31,936 bases of DNA from CAZKUN01 sp964555935 (GTDB taxonomy: Bacteria > Armatimonadota > Zipacnadia > Zipacnadales > VGFC01): NCBI GenBank assembly GCA_964555935.1, contig CAZKUN010000090.1, forward strand, positions 1 to 31,936, read 5' to 3'. Position 1 is the stretch's first letter, and each line of letters starts with the position of its first letter. Shown here in pieces: positions 15,274-23,327 of the stretch. Position numbers and translations under genes: made by a program. Below the pieces are notes generated by a model. It saw only the letters and a program-made list of their open reading frames with translations. It searched no databases and was not told the origin of the DNA.

Positions 15274-16035
15274 ATGAGACGCGGCATCGATTACCACATC
15301 CACACTTTCTACCAGAAATGCGGCAACGAAACGCTCACCGTCGAGGGCATCATCCGACGCGCCGAGACCATGCGACTCAGCTCCATCGCCATTACCGATC
15401 ACCTCAACCACTTCGACCACATCGAGAACTTCCGCGCCATCAAGCGCGACCTCGACGCCGTCGACACCGACATCGAAGTGTTCTTCGGCTGCGAGCTGAA
15501 CTACCAGGGATGCGACGGCGAGTGGGCCTACTCCGAGGCTATCCGCGATGACTACGGATTCCAAATCGCCATCGGCGGCATCCATTCCGCCTACACCGAC
15601 AGCACGGACAAGGTCGAGGTCATCGACATCCAGCACCGCCACCACATGCGCGCGCTGGAGGATCCCCTCATCGACGTCCTCGTCCACCCTTACTGGTTCG
15701 GCAAGGGCGATCTCGACAAGCGCGCGCCCGAGTGGTGGCAAGACCTCATGGAGACGTTCCCCGCGGAGCGCATCACTGAACTCGCGGACGCCAGCCGCGC
15801 CAACAACTCCGGCATCGAGGTCAATACGGCAGCGGTCTCCCACAACGCCGCCTACAGCGATGGTTTCCAGATGGCCTACAACGTCTTCGTCAAGAGCCTC
15901 GCCGAGGCGGGCGCGCTCTTCACCGTCGGCTCGGACGCGCACGACATCAACACGATCGGCTTCGCGGATTACGGTGAGGGCCTCCTCGACGGCCTCGGCG
16001 TTTGGGAGACGCAGCGTTGGCAGCCGGCGAGGTAG
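15274..16035 (+). CDS. PHP-domain metal-dependent phosphoesterase
   Basis: A 253-aa protein of the PHP family (histidinol-phosphatase-like, tri-metal site). Ligand residues are visible in the expected order: H8-x-H10 (DYHIHT), D42-H43 (ITDHLNH), E74 (FGCELNY), H104 (GGIHSA), H138 (VLVHPYW), and D221-x-H223 (GSDAHD). No polymerase domains are attached. The substrate is unknown; lying between the GH20-like and sialidase-like genes, it may hydrolyse a phosphorylated sugar or act as a carbohydrate-linked esterase. The ATG at 15274 has a CGGAG site 8 nt upstream, 69 bp after the GH20-like stop. Confidence 0.88.
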   Translation: MRRGIDYHIHTFYQKCGNETLTVEGIIRRAETMRLSSIAITDHLNHFDHIENFRAIKRDLDAVDTDIEVFFGCELNYQGCDGEWAYSEAIRDDYGFQIAIGGIHSAYTDSTDKVEVIDIQHRHHMRALEDPLIDVLVHPYWFGKGDLDKRAPEWWQDLMETFPAERITELADASRANNSGIEVNTAAVSHNAAYSDGFQMAYNVFVKSLAEAGALFTVGSDAHDINTIGFADYGEGLLDGLGVWETQRWQPAR

Positions 16036-16047
16036 CCTCTGATGTTC

Positions 16048-16106
16048 GTGGCGCAGGCATTCCTGCCTGCGGACATGCCTGACGGCGGCGGGCAAGAATG
16101 CCCGCC
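16048..16106. repeat. REP-like inverted doublet, family 2
   Basis: Two inverted copies of a second palindromic repeat: GTGGCGCAGGCATTCCTGCC (from 16048) and, on the opposite strand, GGCGGGCAAGAATGCCCGCC (16087-16106, 7-bp arms). The arrangement (two inverted copies about 15 bp apart) is REPIN-like. It lies between the PHP and sialidase-like genes; a single copy of the family is at 22648-22671. Confidence 0.75.
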
Positions 16107-16169
16107 CCTCGATATCGCGACGCATCGACGGGCCCGGAACGCTGCGTTACGACTTAAGGAGCAATCCAC

Positions 16170-17858
16170 ATGCCACTCATCCTCATCGCCCTCGCGACCA
16201 CTACCTTCGCCCAGCCTGCCCGTCTCTTCTGTTCGTTCGACGGCATGCAGGGCCGCGAATCGAAGGCCTGGCTGCCCCTCACCGACGGCTGGGAGAGTTG
16301 GGATGGAGGCTACGGATTCACCGATGCCAGGCGGCGCGGCACGGCGTCGTGGCTCAAGAACAGCTGCTTCTCTGATGTCGACATCACCGTCCGCTTCCGC
16401 ATCGATGAGGTCGGCAAAGGCGTCCGCGCGGCGGGGATTGCTTTCCGCTCTCAGGATTCGAAGACTTCTTACTACGTCCACATCGACAGCGGCAACTCGC
16501 AGGTCATTCTCCTGCGCTCTGAGCCCGCCAAGACCTGGAACGAACTCCAGCGCGTCCCCCGAGTCACGATCACGCGGGATGAGTGGCATGACGCGCGCGT
16601 CACGTGCATCGGCAGCGACATCAAGTTCTACCTCGATGGCGCGCTCACCGCCCAAGCCTCGGATGACACGCTGACTCATGGCATCGTGGCTCTGCGCGCC
16701 GGCCAAGGGCGGATGCTGTTCGATAACCTCGCTATCACCGGCACGCGCGTTGCGGCCGAAAGGGAGTGGACGCTCTTGCCCGGCACCAAGCCTAACGATG
16801 ATATGGACCGCCCGATGTTCGCCGCCGCCGAGCGCTCTGTCGCCGTCCGAGGCGGCGGATACTTCCCGGTGCTCATCAAGCTCCAAGACGGCTCCCTAGG
16901 CGCCGTCGTCCGCGGAGGCGCGCCCCATATCGGCATCAAGGGCCGCATGGATTGGATCCGGTCGACCGATGGCGGCAAGACGTGGTCTGAGCCCAGCGTG
17001 GTCGCCGACAGCAAGTGGGACGACCGCAACCCGGCTCTCGGTCAGATGGCCGACGGCACCATCGTCATGGGCTACGCCGAGGCGCAAACGTACAATGAGA
17101 AGGGCGAGTGGGACACCTCGGCCGGGGAGTACGTGCAGTACTTCATCACCTCATCCGACAGCGGCGCGACCTGGGGCGAGAAACAGAAGCTCTACACCGG
17201 CGCCATCCGAGGCGGATCGCCCTTCGGGCGCATCATCGTGCTCAGCGATGGTACCGCGCTCATGCCGATGTATGGTGCCCGCGACGCCGCGTGGGAGGGC
17301 CACCCGACCGAGGAGGACACGAAGGGCACGACGATCAGCGCTTACGTCGTCTCGAAGGACAACGGGAAGACTTGGGGCGACTTCACCGTCGTTGCGCCGA
17401 CGGGGCACAACGAGATGTCTCTTCTCGCGCTGTCAGACGAGCGCATCATCGCCATGTGCCGCACGATCGGTGGCGCGATCAGCCAGTTCGACTCGGCCGA
17501 CGGTGGGAAGACCTGGGAGGGCCCTAAGGCTGTGACCCAGGCCAGCCAGCACCCGCCTGATCTCGTCGAACTCGACAGTGGTAAGATCCTTCTCGTCTGG
17601 GGAAACCGACGCGATCCTCTAGGGATCGGCGGGATGATCAGCGAGGACTCCGGCGCCTCGTGGCGTTACGATGACCGGATCATGTTGGCGTGGACCAGCA
17701 ACAACGGCGACACAGGCTACCCGAGCGTCGTCCAACTCGACGATGGCTCAATCGTCATGCTCTACTACTCCGTCGGCACCAGCGACTTTGGCGACGACCA
17801 GCTCTGCATATCGGTCATGTTCACTGAGGATCAACTCATGGAGGCCATCGGGCCGTGA
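16170..17858 (+). CDS. Secreted sialidase-fold (BNR/Asp-box) protein with N-terminal LamG/DUF1080-like domain
   Basis: A 562-aa protein with a short signal peptide (MPLILIALATTTFAQ). Residues ~25-195 form a concanavalin-type beta sandwich like LamG/DUF1080 (DVDITVRFRIDEVGKGVRAAGIAFR, DIKFYLDGALTAQ, MLFDNLAI). The remaining part is a beta-propeller with five Asp boxes (S/T-x-D-x-G-x-T/S-W) near residues 265, 328, 394, 442 and 490, e.g. STDGGKTW and SKDNGKTW. It also has RPMFAAAERSV and GGSPFGR, as expected for a sialidase-type Arg pocket. This is a probable exo-sialidase or a related glycan-binding hydrolase. The ATG is 8 nt after AAGGAG. The next gene is convergent 27 bp away. Confidence 0.85.
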   Translation: MPLILIALATTTFAQPARLFCSFDGMQGRESKAWLPLTDGWESWDGGYGFTDARRRGTASWLKNSCFSDVDITVRFRIDEVGKGVRAAGIAFRSQDSKTSYYVHIDSGNSQVILLRSEPAKTWNELQRVPRVTITRDEWHDARVTCIGSDIKFYLDGALTAQASDDTLTHGIVALRAGQGRMLFDNLAITGTRVAAEREWTLLPGTKPNDDMDRPMFAAAERSVAVRGGGYFPVLIKLQDGSLGAVVRGGAPHIGIKGRMDWIRSTDGGKTWSEPSVVADSKWDDRNPALGQMADGTIVMGYAEAQTYNEKGEWDTSAGEYVQYFITSSDSGATWGEKQKLYTGAIRGGSPFGRIIVLSDGTALMPMYGARDAAWEGHPTEEDTKGTTISAYVVSKDNGKTWGDFTVVAPTGHNEMSLLALSDERIIAMCRTIGGAISQFDSADGGKTWEGPKAVTQASQHPPDLVELDSGKILLVWGNRRDPLGIGGMISEDSGASWRYDDRIMLAWTSNNGDTGYPSVVQLDDGSIVMLYYSVGTSDFGDDQLCISVMFTEDQLMEAIGP

Positions 17859-17885
17859 GCGTCCCGCCTTCCACGGGTAGCCACG

Positions 17886-18416
17886 TCATTCCGGCGCAAT
17901 GGGCTTGACTTCCACCTTGCTGCCCTTGACGATGATCTCCTCGACGACCTTACCCTTCGGCCACGGGCCCGCATTCGGGGGGTACTGCCACCCACTCGCT
18001 TTGTACTCTCCCACGCTGTAATCGTAGAGGAAGAAGTAGCCACTGAAGCCCTTCCCATCTATGCCGCACTCGCCCGCGATGAACGGCTCGGAGCGCACGT
18101 TCTCGGGGCAGTCGAGGGACTGGTACAGTGTCAAGTTGCCAGGGTCGGTGATGACGACGCACCTGATTCCGGGCCAGTCGGCGTCGGGCTTATAGGTCCA
18201 CGCGACGTTCCCGCTCTGGGAGCGCTTGGGAGGATCAGGAAGGTTCAACTCGATCAGCGCGAACTCGAACTCCGCGATCTCGCCCTTCGGCTTCTCTTCG
18301 GTATACAGACGTAGCTGAATCGTGCAAGCCGGCTCCGCAACATCATCCGCGCCAACCAGCGCGACCACCATCAAGACGATGCCGGAGAGTGCGAGGGCAA
18401 CAGCGATTCGACGCAT
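17886..18416 (-). CDS. Secreted protein of unknown function
   Basis: A 176-aa protein starting with a clear signal peptide (MRRIAVALALSGIVLMVVALVGA). The mature part is beta-rich with alternating hydrophobic residues (IAEFEFALIELNLPDPP, RCVVITDPGNLTLYQS) and three Cys residues, two of them as LDCPENV and GECGIDG. I do not recognise a family. Two ATGs are adjacent (18419 and 18416); with AAGGAG upstream, the second has the better 6-nt spacing. It is separated from the AhpD-like gene upstream by a long hairpin. The codon use is ordinary for the region. Confidence 0.65.
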   Translation of the reverse strand: MRRIAVALALSGIVLMVVALVGADDVAEPACTIQLRLYTEEKPKGEIAEFEFALIELNLPDPPKRSQSGNVAWTYKPDADWPGIRCVVITDPGNLTLYQSLDCPENVRSEPFIAGECGIDGKGFSGYFFLYDYSVGEYKASGWQYPPNAGPWPKGKVVEEIIVKGSKVEVKPIAPE

Positions 18417-18465
18417 CATGGGCTCCTTCAGAATGGGGGTCTGCAACGCCGGGGTTCGACTGTCA

Positions 18466-18506
18466 GCTGGTTAGCGGCCGGTGGTCTTCGCCGGCCGCTA
18501 ACCAGC
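18466..18506. terminator. Perfect 16-bp-stem hairpin downstream of the AhpD-like gene
   Basis: Left arm 18466-18481 (GCTGGTTAGCGGCCGG), 9-nt loop, right arm 18491-18506, all 16 pairs perfect. It starts 5 bp after the stop codon of the AhpD-like gene (minus strand). No T run follows on either strand, so a Rho-independent terminator is only partly supported; an mRNA 3'-end stabiliser or a mobile palindrome is possible. Confidence 0.6.
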
Positions 18507-18511
18507 GCCAT

Positions 18512-18904
18512 CTACGCAGCGGCCTGAGCGGAACTCACGTACTCGTAAACTCGCCGCACCTCATCCTTGAACTCCTCGTAGTCGATCTGCATGCCGTGGA
18601 CGTAGGTGCTCCACCCCACGCTGCACTTGGCCTGGGCGACCGCGTCCTCGATCTCTTCGTCCGTAGCACCATGCAGCCTCGCTACCTCGGTGTGGAAGAG
18701 AGCGCAGTAGTCGCACCGGATCGCGGCCGATACACCCACTCCAACGAGTTGCCGGTACTTGGCGGGGATTGGGCCGTCACCAAGCTGCAAGCCCTTGAAG
18801 AGCGTCCATTCTGATTCTAGCGTCGCGTCGGGAAGTCCCTGGAAGAACGTCGGCACGAGGCCCAATGAGGCTTCGATTTCGTTGAGTATCTCTTGTCGTT
18901 TCAT
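18512..18904 (-). CDS. AhpD-like/carboxymuconolactone decarboxylase family protein
   Basis: A 130-aa protein with the AhpD fold. The redox motif C64-x2-C67 with H71 is visible in AIRCDYCALFHTEVARLHGATDEEIEDAVAQA, the classic AhpD signature. AhpD-type proteins act as thiol peroxidases or supply electrons to peroxiredoxins; others are decarboxylases. The start at 18904 (MKRQEILNEIEASLG) has AAGGAG about 9 nt upstream; an in-frame extension is not family-like. The gene is divergent from the EEP-family gene and is followed by the hairpin at 18466-18506. I see no peroxiredoxin gene next to it. Confidence 0.85.
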   Translation of the reverse strand: MKRQEILNEIEASLGLVPTFFQGLPDATLESEWTLFKGLQLGDGPIPAKYRQLVGVGVSAAIRCDYCALFHTEVARLHGATDEEIEDAVAQAKCSVGWSTYVHGMQIDYEEFKDEVRRVYEYVSSAQAAA

Positions 18905-19089
18905 TGTCCCTAGCTCCTTCTTGCTGGAGCGTTGGGCGGGACATTGAGGCCGGAAATGCGAGGACTCTGTCGCCCCGCTCAACTTCTTTCTCAGTTGGTA
19001 GCAATAACACCGTCTTTGCGCGCGCCGTGCCCCGTCGATTCAGAAGCGAGGCCCGGCGGCCGGCCGAACGTCCACACTACCGAAACACG

Positions 19090-20103
19090 ATGCTTGAACC
19101 CACCGATCAGCAGACCACATCCGTCGCCGACCGCATCCTCGACCGGGCGCAGTGGAGTTGCGCATTCGTCTCGCTAGCGCTCTGCCTGGCAATCGCGGTC
19201 TGCTACATTGTCCGCTGGCCGGCAGTGGTTCTCGTGACCGTGTTCCCGGTCTGGGTTTGGGCCGCGCCGGGCATCGCCTTGATCGCGCTGAGCTACAGCA
19301 AACTCGCGCGCAAACGCGCGGTCGTCATCGCGCTCCTATGGGCCACCCTCATCGGAGGAATCGCCGAGGAACCGAAAGCCCTGATCACGTGCTGGCGGCA
19401 TTGGTCGGAAGAGCGCGTCGACGACTCTGGTTTTCGCATCGTGTCGGTGAACTGTGCCGGAGGCGATCCCCTCGTTGCCGAGGAGGCCCTCGATTACAGC
19501 CCCGACATCCTCCTGCTCCAGGAGACGCCCGGCACGAACGACCTGGCGCCGCTCCTCGCCCGAGTCCCGGAATACACGCTGGTGTGGGGATACGATGGAG
19601 CGATCCTGGCGAAGGGCGAGGTGACGCCTCTGCCAGTGCCCAGGTCGGCGCGCTCGTTCATGACACTCGCGCAGGTTACCTTGCGCGACACGGCCATGGT
19701 CGTCATGAGCACGCGGTTCGTTCTCCCGTATTGCGAGCCGGATCTCTGGCGCGTCGGCGCGTGGCGTTCGGCCCGCGAGGTGCATGCGGTCCGCGTCGAG
19801 CAGATGGACGCCGTCGTCGCGCGATTGGCCCAGGAGCAAGACGCGCCGATCATATTGGGGGGAGACTTCAACACGCCGGTCGGCGACAGCCTCTACCGCA
19901 AGCTGCGCCCGAAGTTCCACGACGCCTTCCGCGAGGCCGGCGTCGGGTTCGGCAACACGATCATCAACGACATTCCGCTCTCGCGCATCGATCAGATCTG
20001 GCTCACCGACCACTTCGCGGCGACCGCAACCGTCGCCAGGAAGACAGAGCACTCGGACCACCGAATGGTCATCACGGACCTGGCGGCCGCATCTCCTCCC
20101 TGA
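19090..20103 (+). CDS. Membrane-anchored endonuclease/exonuclease/phosphatase (EEP) family protein
   Basis: A 337-aa protein. The N-terminus has about three TM helices (roughly 24-45, 52-73 and 77-97). The catalytic EEP domain follows with IVSVNCAGGDP (N), DILLLQETPG (QE), LGGDFNTP (GDFN), SRIDQIWLTDHF (D) and SDHRMV (SDH), i.e. all key residues of a Mg-dependent phosphodiesterase. Substrates in this family range from DNA and RNA to phospholipids and inositol phosphates; the domain is probably on the outside of the membrane. I used the ATG at 19090. The 3' end overlaps the convergent lipoprotein gene by 32 bp. Confidence 0.85.
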   Translation: MLEPTDQQTTSVADRILDRAQWSCAFVSLALCLAIAVCYIVRWPAVVLVTVFPVWVWAAPGIALIALSYSKLARKRAVVIALLWATLIGGIAEEPKALITCWRHWSEERVDDSGFRIVSVNCAGGDPLVAEEALDYSPDILLLQETPGTNDLAPLLARVPEYTLVWGYDGAILAKGEVTPLPVPRSARSFMTLAQVTLRDTAMVVMSTRFVLPYCEPDLWRVGAWRSAREVHAVRVEQMDAVVARLAQEQDAPIILGGDFNTPVGDSLYRKLRPKFHDAFREAGVGFGNTIINDIPLSRIDQIWLTDHFAATATVARKTEHSDHRMVITDLAAASPP

Positions 20104-21292
20104 GGCTCGGGCGTGCAGTAGGGGGCGCGTCGTGTCGCCCGAACGGGATGTCGCCCGTGGCCCCCGGGACGATGCCCCCCTCGATGTCCTCACCGGCGTC
20201 ATCGGCGCCGTCGGGTCCCACGCTGTAGATGACCAGCCCGTCCTCGCCAGGAACCGAACTCAGCAACTCGCCACTGAACGGATCGACCAGCGCCGCCGGC
20301 AGATACTCCGGGACAAGCGCGCCGAGAGACGCGGGCGCGTCGCCGTCAGTGAGCTGATGCGCTCGCGCGGCCAGTTCCGCCAGCGCAACCTGGATCTCAG
20401 CCTGCCACCGCGTGTCCGCAAACCACGCGTTCTGCGTGATTCCCGGCGGGTACAGGGCCTCAATGAGGGGATCGCCGACGACCGGTAGGGGATCGGCCAC
20501 GCTATACGGGGTCCTCGCCGTCTCCAACAGACCGGCCGTGGCCGCGTCTAACGCCGCCCAGGACGCCTCAAGATCCGCCTCATAGTCCGGCGGCAGGTTT
20601 GCCATTGCGATGACCGCGAGCAGATGCTCTTCGTCTTCGGCCATGTCCTTCAGCGACGCGCGCATCTCCACCATGGTCCCATCAAGACGGTCGGCGAACG
20701 CCACGCGCGACGCTTCCGCGTCCTGGAGTAGCTTGAGGGCTTCCACGCATTCCGCCTGATCTAGATTCGGGACTGTGTCCTGGAGAAGCCTCACGCCACG
20801 AGCAACGCATGCGGCCCCGGCGACGGTCGACACCACGCTCCGCTGTGAAGAGACATCATGCCCAAGCTCTACTATGCCGATCGCATCTCGCGCCGCGGCG
20901 GCATGGTCCCCGTCGTCGTTATGCACGCGGCCCGAGTACTCCAGCAGGCGCGCCGCCTTGATGAAGTCGACGTGCGTGACCGAGGCGTCCATCTTCTTGG
21001 GCCAATCCCAAGGCACGGGCAGCCGGCACTCGCCCTCCAACGCCTGGCGCAGCAAGTCCAGCGTCTCCTGATTCTGCGTCACGTACTCGCGCACTTCGGT
21101 GAGGTCGTCGGTGTACCCGTTCGGCAGTGACGTTTCCGCCTGTAGCTTGAACGTCTTCTCGTACGTCTTCCACGCATTCGGGGAGGGCAGCTTCACCTTC
21201 GGCGGCTTCCACGAATCCCACGGGCCGGTCTGCCCCGACTTGCATCCGACCAATACAACGCACGCCAGAAGTGCAATGGCAATCCGCCCCAT
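20072..21292 (-). CDS. Lipoprotein of unknown function with a pseudopilin-like C-terminal segment
   Basis: A 406-aa protein with a lipobox (VVLVGC, Cys about 17). The middle (about 60-290) is mostly helical and Ala/Leu-rich, with no family I recognise. Near the C-terminus APASLGALVPEYLPAALVDPFSGE, then IYSVGPDGADDAGEDIEGGI resembles the 'DPFSGxPL ... YSVGPDGxDDGG' ending common in pseudopilin-like and secretion-associated proteins of planctomycetes and related phyla. This hints at a link with the pseudopilin-like locus about 1.5 kb away. It is separated from the UroD-like gene by 56 bp, same strand. Confidence 0.65.
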   Translation of the reverse strand: MGRIAIALLACVVLVGCKSGQTGPWDSWKPPKVKLPSPNAWKTYEKTFKLQAETSLPNGYTDDLTEVREYVTQNQETLDLLRQALEGECRLPVPWDWPKKMDASVTHVDFIKAARLLEYSGRVHNDDGDHAAAARDAIGIVELGHDVSSQRSVVSTVAGAACVARGVRLLQDTVPNLDQAECVEALKLLQDAEASRVAFADRLDGTMVEMRASLKDMAEDEEHLLAVIAMANLPPDYEADLEASWAALDAATAGLLETARTPYSVADPLPVVGDPLIEALYPPGITQNAWFADTRWQAEIQVALAELAARAHQLTDGDAPASLGALVPEYLPAALVDPFSGELLSSVPGEDGLVIYSVGPDGADDAGEDIEGGIVPGATGDIPFGRHDAPPTARPSLREEMRPPGP

Positions 21293-21348
21293 AGGGTCGC
21301 TCCTCTGTCGCCAGGGACTGTCGCCTGTAGCCGTCCGCCGGCCGACAG

Positions 21349-22638
21349 TTAGATCAACCCTGTATTGAGCGCGGTGTCCTCCTCACCATATGCAACGGCG
21401 ATCGCCTTGTGCGGATCGAACATCTCCTCGATGGGCCCCAGTTGCTCCTCAAGCACGCATGGCGGCTCGTATGTATCCAAGTCCGCCCCGTCGGCGAAGC
21501 CCTTCAGCAACTCCACCATGTACAGGAACGTGCGGACCGGCACGTCCGGCGGGACGCCGTGATCGACCGACGGGATGTACCGGCCATACTCGCGCGCCAC
21601 CCGGTAGCGTTTCACCACCTCCGCTCGCGCCTGCTCCTTGCCGAAACGCAACTCGCGCTTATCGATCCCACCCGTGAGAAACAGCTTCGGGTACTGGCTC
21701 AGGTACTCTTCTGGATCGTTGTGCGCCGCGATCTCGGTCGGGCTGATCCCATCGATGCCCTCCGGGTGCATGGTCGCGATGATCTGCGAATTGTGCCCAT
21801 CTGAATCCATGTCCACGCAATAGACGCCCTTGCTCTTGAAGAACTCCTTCAGGCGCTTGTACCTTGGCAGCATGAACTCGCGCATGTGATCGGGCGAGAG
21901 CATCGGCTGCGGCTTGTAGGCCATGTCCTCGTTGATCACGATCCTGTCCACCTGGATGTGGTTGAGGGGCTCATCCAGCAGCTCCATGATGAACCACGTC
22001 CAATACTCCATCATCTCATGCACGAGGCCCGGCTGGTCGTAGCACATGATGCTCAGGCCCTCAAAGCCAGCCCAATCCCGCGCCGTCCAGTAGAGCCCCG
22101 CGAGCCCGCTCGTTACCGGCAAGTCCGAGTCCCTGCACGTGTCCACGAGGTCCTTCCAACACGTGCCGTGGGAGTACTGGCGGTAGCCATCGGGGTTGAG
22201 CGTGTCTCGAACCCGATCGTCGGGGAGGTTGTCGAGTCGCCCGGTCGAGTGCGGGTCGAAGTGCTCTTTCATGCGCTCGAAGTCGGCGGGCGTCTTCACC
22301 GGGAACTCGAGGTACTTGCGCGTGGCGAAGCCGTCGGTCGGTTGCTCGATGGCATCGACGCGCTTGACGCCCCACTCATCGATCCACGTGCGGATGTTGC
22401 CATCTTCGGAGATGACCGTCTCCTCGAATCCAGGCAGCGGACCGGTGTAGATCTTGCCCATCCCCATCCCGCCGTCGGCGCCGGTGAAGCTGTGCCAGTT
22501 GCGATGCAGTTCCTCGGTCAGACCTTGCTTGCGCCACGCGGCGAACGTGCTGGCGCGCGGCCCGCCGAAGCTGTACGGCATCCGGTCCACCGGCTGCCCA
22601 TCAACAATCGCGCGCAATCTCTCTTTGGGGGTCATCAT
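21349..22638 (-). CDS. Uroporphyrinogen decarboxylase-like (corrinoid methyltransferase-related) protein
   Basis: A 429-aa protein of the UroD/MtaA superfamily. MTPKERLRAIVDGQPVDRMPYSFGG is the typical start of these TIM-barrel enzymes. Later parts include CWKDLVDTCRDSDLPVTSGLAG, INEDMAYKPQPMLSPDHMREFMLPRYK, and DMDSDGHNSQIIATMHPEGIDGISP. They probably act in methyl transfer or demethylation rather than heme synthesis, as no other heme genes are near. The start lies in adjacent ATGs (22638/22635), with GGGAGA upstream. The REP-like repeat and a 20-bp palindrome lie just upstream. It is not followed by a methyltransferase partner in the window. Confidence 0.82.
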   Translation of the reverse strand: MMTPKERLRAIVDGQPVDRMPYSFGGPRASTFAAWRKQGLTEELHRNWHSFTGADGGMGMGKIYTGPLPGFEETVISEDGNIRTWIDEWGVKRVDAIEQPTDGFATRKYLEFPVKTPADFERMKEHFDPHSTGRLDNLPDDRVRDTLNPDGYRQYSHGTCWKDLVDTCRDSDLPVTSGLAGLYWTARDWAGFEGLSIMCYDQPGLVHEMMEYWTWFIMELLDEPLNHIQVDRIVINEDMAYKPQPMLSPDHMREFMLPRYKRLKEFFKSKGVYCVDMDSDGHNSQIIATMHPEGIDGISPTEIAAHNDPEEYLSQYPKLFLTGGIDKRELRFGKEQARAEVVKRYRVAREYGRYIPSVDHGVPPDVPVRTFLYMVELLKGFADGADLDTYEPPCVLEEQLGPIEEMFDPHKAIAVAYGEEDTALNTGLI

Positions 22639-22647
22639 TATTCTCCC

Positions 22648-22692
22648 GTGGCGCGGGCATTCTTGCCCGCGTCTGTCGTCACGTGACGACAG
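22648..22692. repeat. REP-like repeat family 2 plus adjacent 20-bp palindrome
   Basis: The repeat GTGGCGCGGGCATTCTTGCC (from 22648 to 22671) matches the 16048 copy at most positions. It is followed at once by CTGTCGTCACGTGACGACAG (22673-22692), a perfect palindrome containing CACGTG. Both lie in the ~110-bp 5' region of the UroD-like gene, and the repeat reaches to 10 bp of its start, next to its ribosome binding site. The palindrome may be an operator or part of the mobile repeat. Confidence 0.65.
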
Positions 22693-22751
22693 GCCTCCAA
22701 TCCGTCGGCCGTCCGCCGTTTCGCTGACCGTTGGGGATGTACCTCGGGGAA

Positions 22752-23327
22752 CTACCGGCTCTCGCGTGCTTTGCGTGTCGCCTCGACTTCGTGCCTCATG
22801 TTCAGCAGCGTGATGCCCCACGGGCCCGTCCCCGACCTCAGCTTCACGTGACCATCGACGTAGGCCACGTTGAGGCCGCCGTGGTGTCGGAACACAGCCT
22901 CCGCCCGCGCATCTGCGTCCCAGAACATATACGTCTCGACCGGGTCAGGCACATCCGCTTTGAGAGCGCCGCCCAGGAAATCAGCGTACGCGTAATCGAC
23001 CCGCCTTGGCGGCCACCGGACACTGGGGCACTCATACAACTCGGTGACCCTCGTGTACGGCTCCAACCGAACAGGCCATCGTGCATGAGGAGGATACACG
23101 TCATCGCAGTCGTCGACGTACATATCCATCGCAACCGTGAGTTGCCGCAGATTCGAGCGACAACGCTCGACGGGGGCCTTGTGCCCTTTCTGGTAGCCCA
23201 TCACCGACAGGGCAAGGAAGGGCGGCCCGATCCCCAGCGCCACCGCGAGCACAAGGAGACCAACCACGCCACAGCACAAGCCCTTCAACTGCCCCTTGGG
23301 CGTCTCGACCGGCGCGTCGCTACCCAT
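22752..23327 (-). CDS. Leaderless pseudopilin-like protein with H-X9-DG motif (paralogue F)
   Basis: A 191-aa protein. One TM helix at about 17-42, with no GFTLxE prepilin motif before it. The body matches the pseudopilin family: C56-RSNLRQLTVAMDMYVDDCDDVYPP, a Cys-Pro pair near 100 (YECPS), FWDADAR, then H148-x9-D158-G159 (FRHHGGLNVAYVDGHV). The start at 23327 overlaps the previous stop by 8 nt (ATGGGTAG). It is the last and most diverged of five paralogues after the anti-sigma/pseudopilin fusion. It may be a minor subunit or a sensor; it should not be a substrate of prepilin peptidase. Confidence 0.8.
   Translation of the reverse strand: MGSDAPVETPKGQLKGLCCGVVGLLVLAVALGIGPPFLALSVMGYQKGHKAPVERCRSNLRQLTVAMDMYVDDCDDVYPPHARWPVRLEPYTRVTELYECPSVRWPPRRVDYAYADFLGGALKADVPDPVETYMFWDADARAEAVFRHHGGLNVAYVDGHVKLRSGTGPWGITLLNMRHEVEATRKARESR

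Noticed and set aside
14659..16125. 488-aa open frame opposite the GH20-like and PHP genes
   Set aside because: Covers two recognisable plus-strand genes and a repeat; Val/Asp-rich shadow.
18466..18506. Classical Rho-independent terminator
   Set aside because: The stem is strong, but no T tract follows on either strand; kept only as a terminator-like hairpin.
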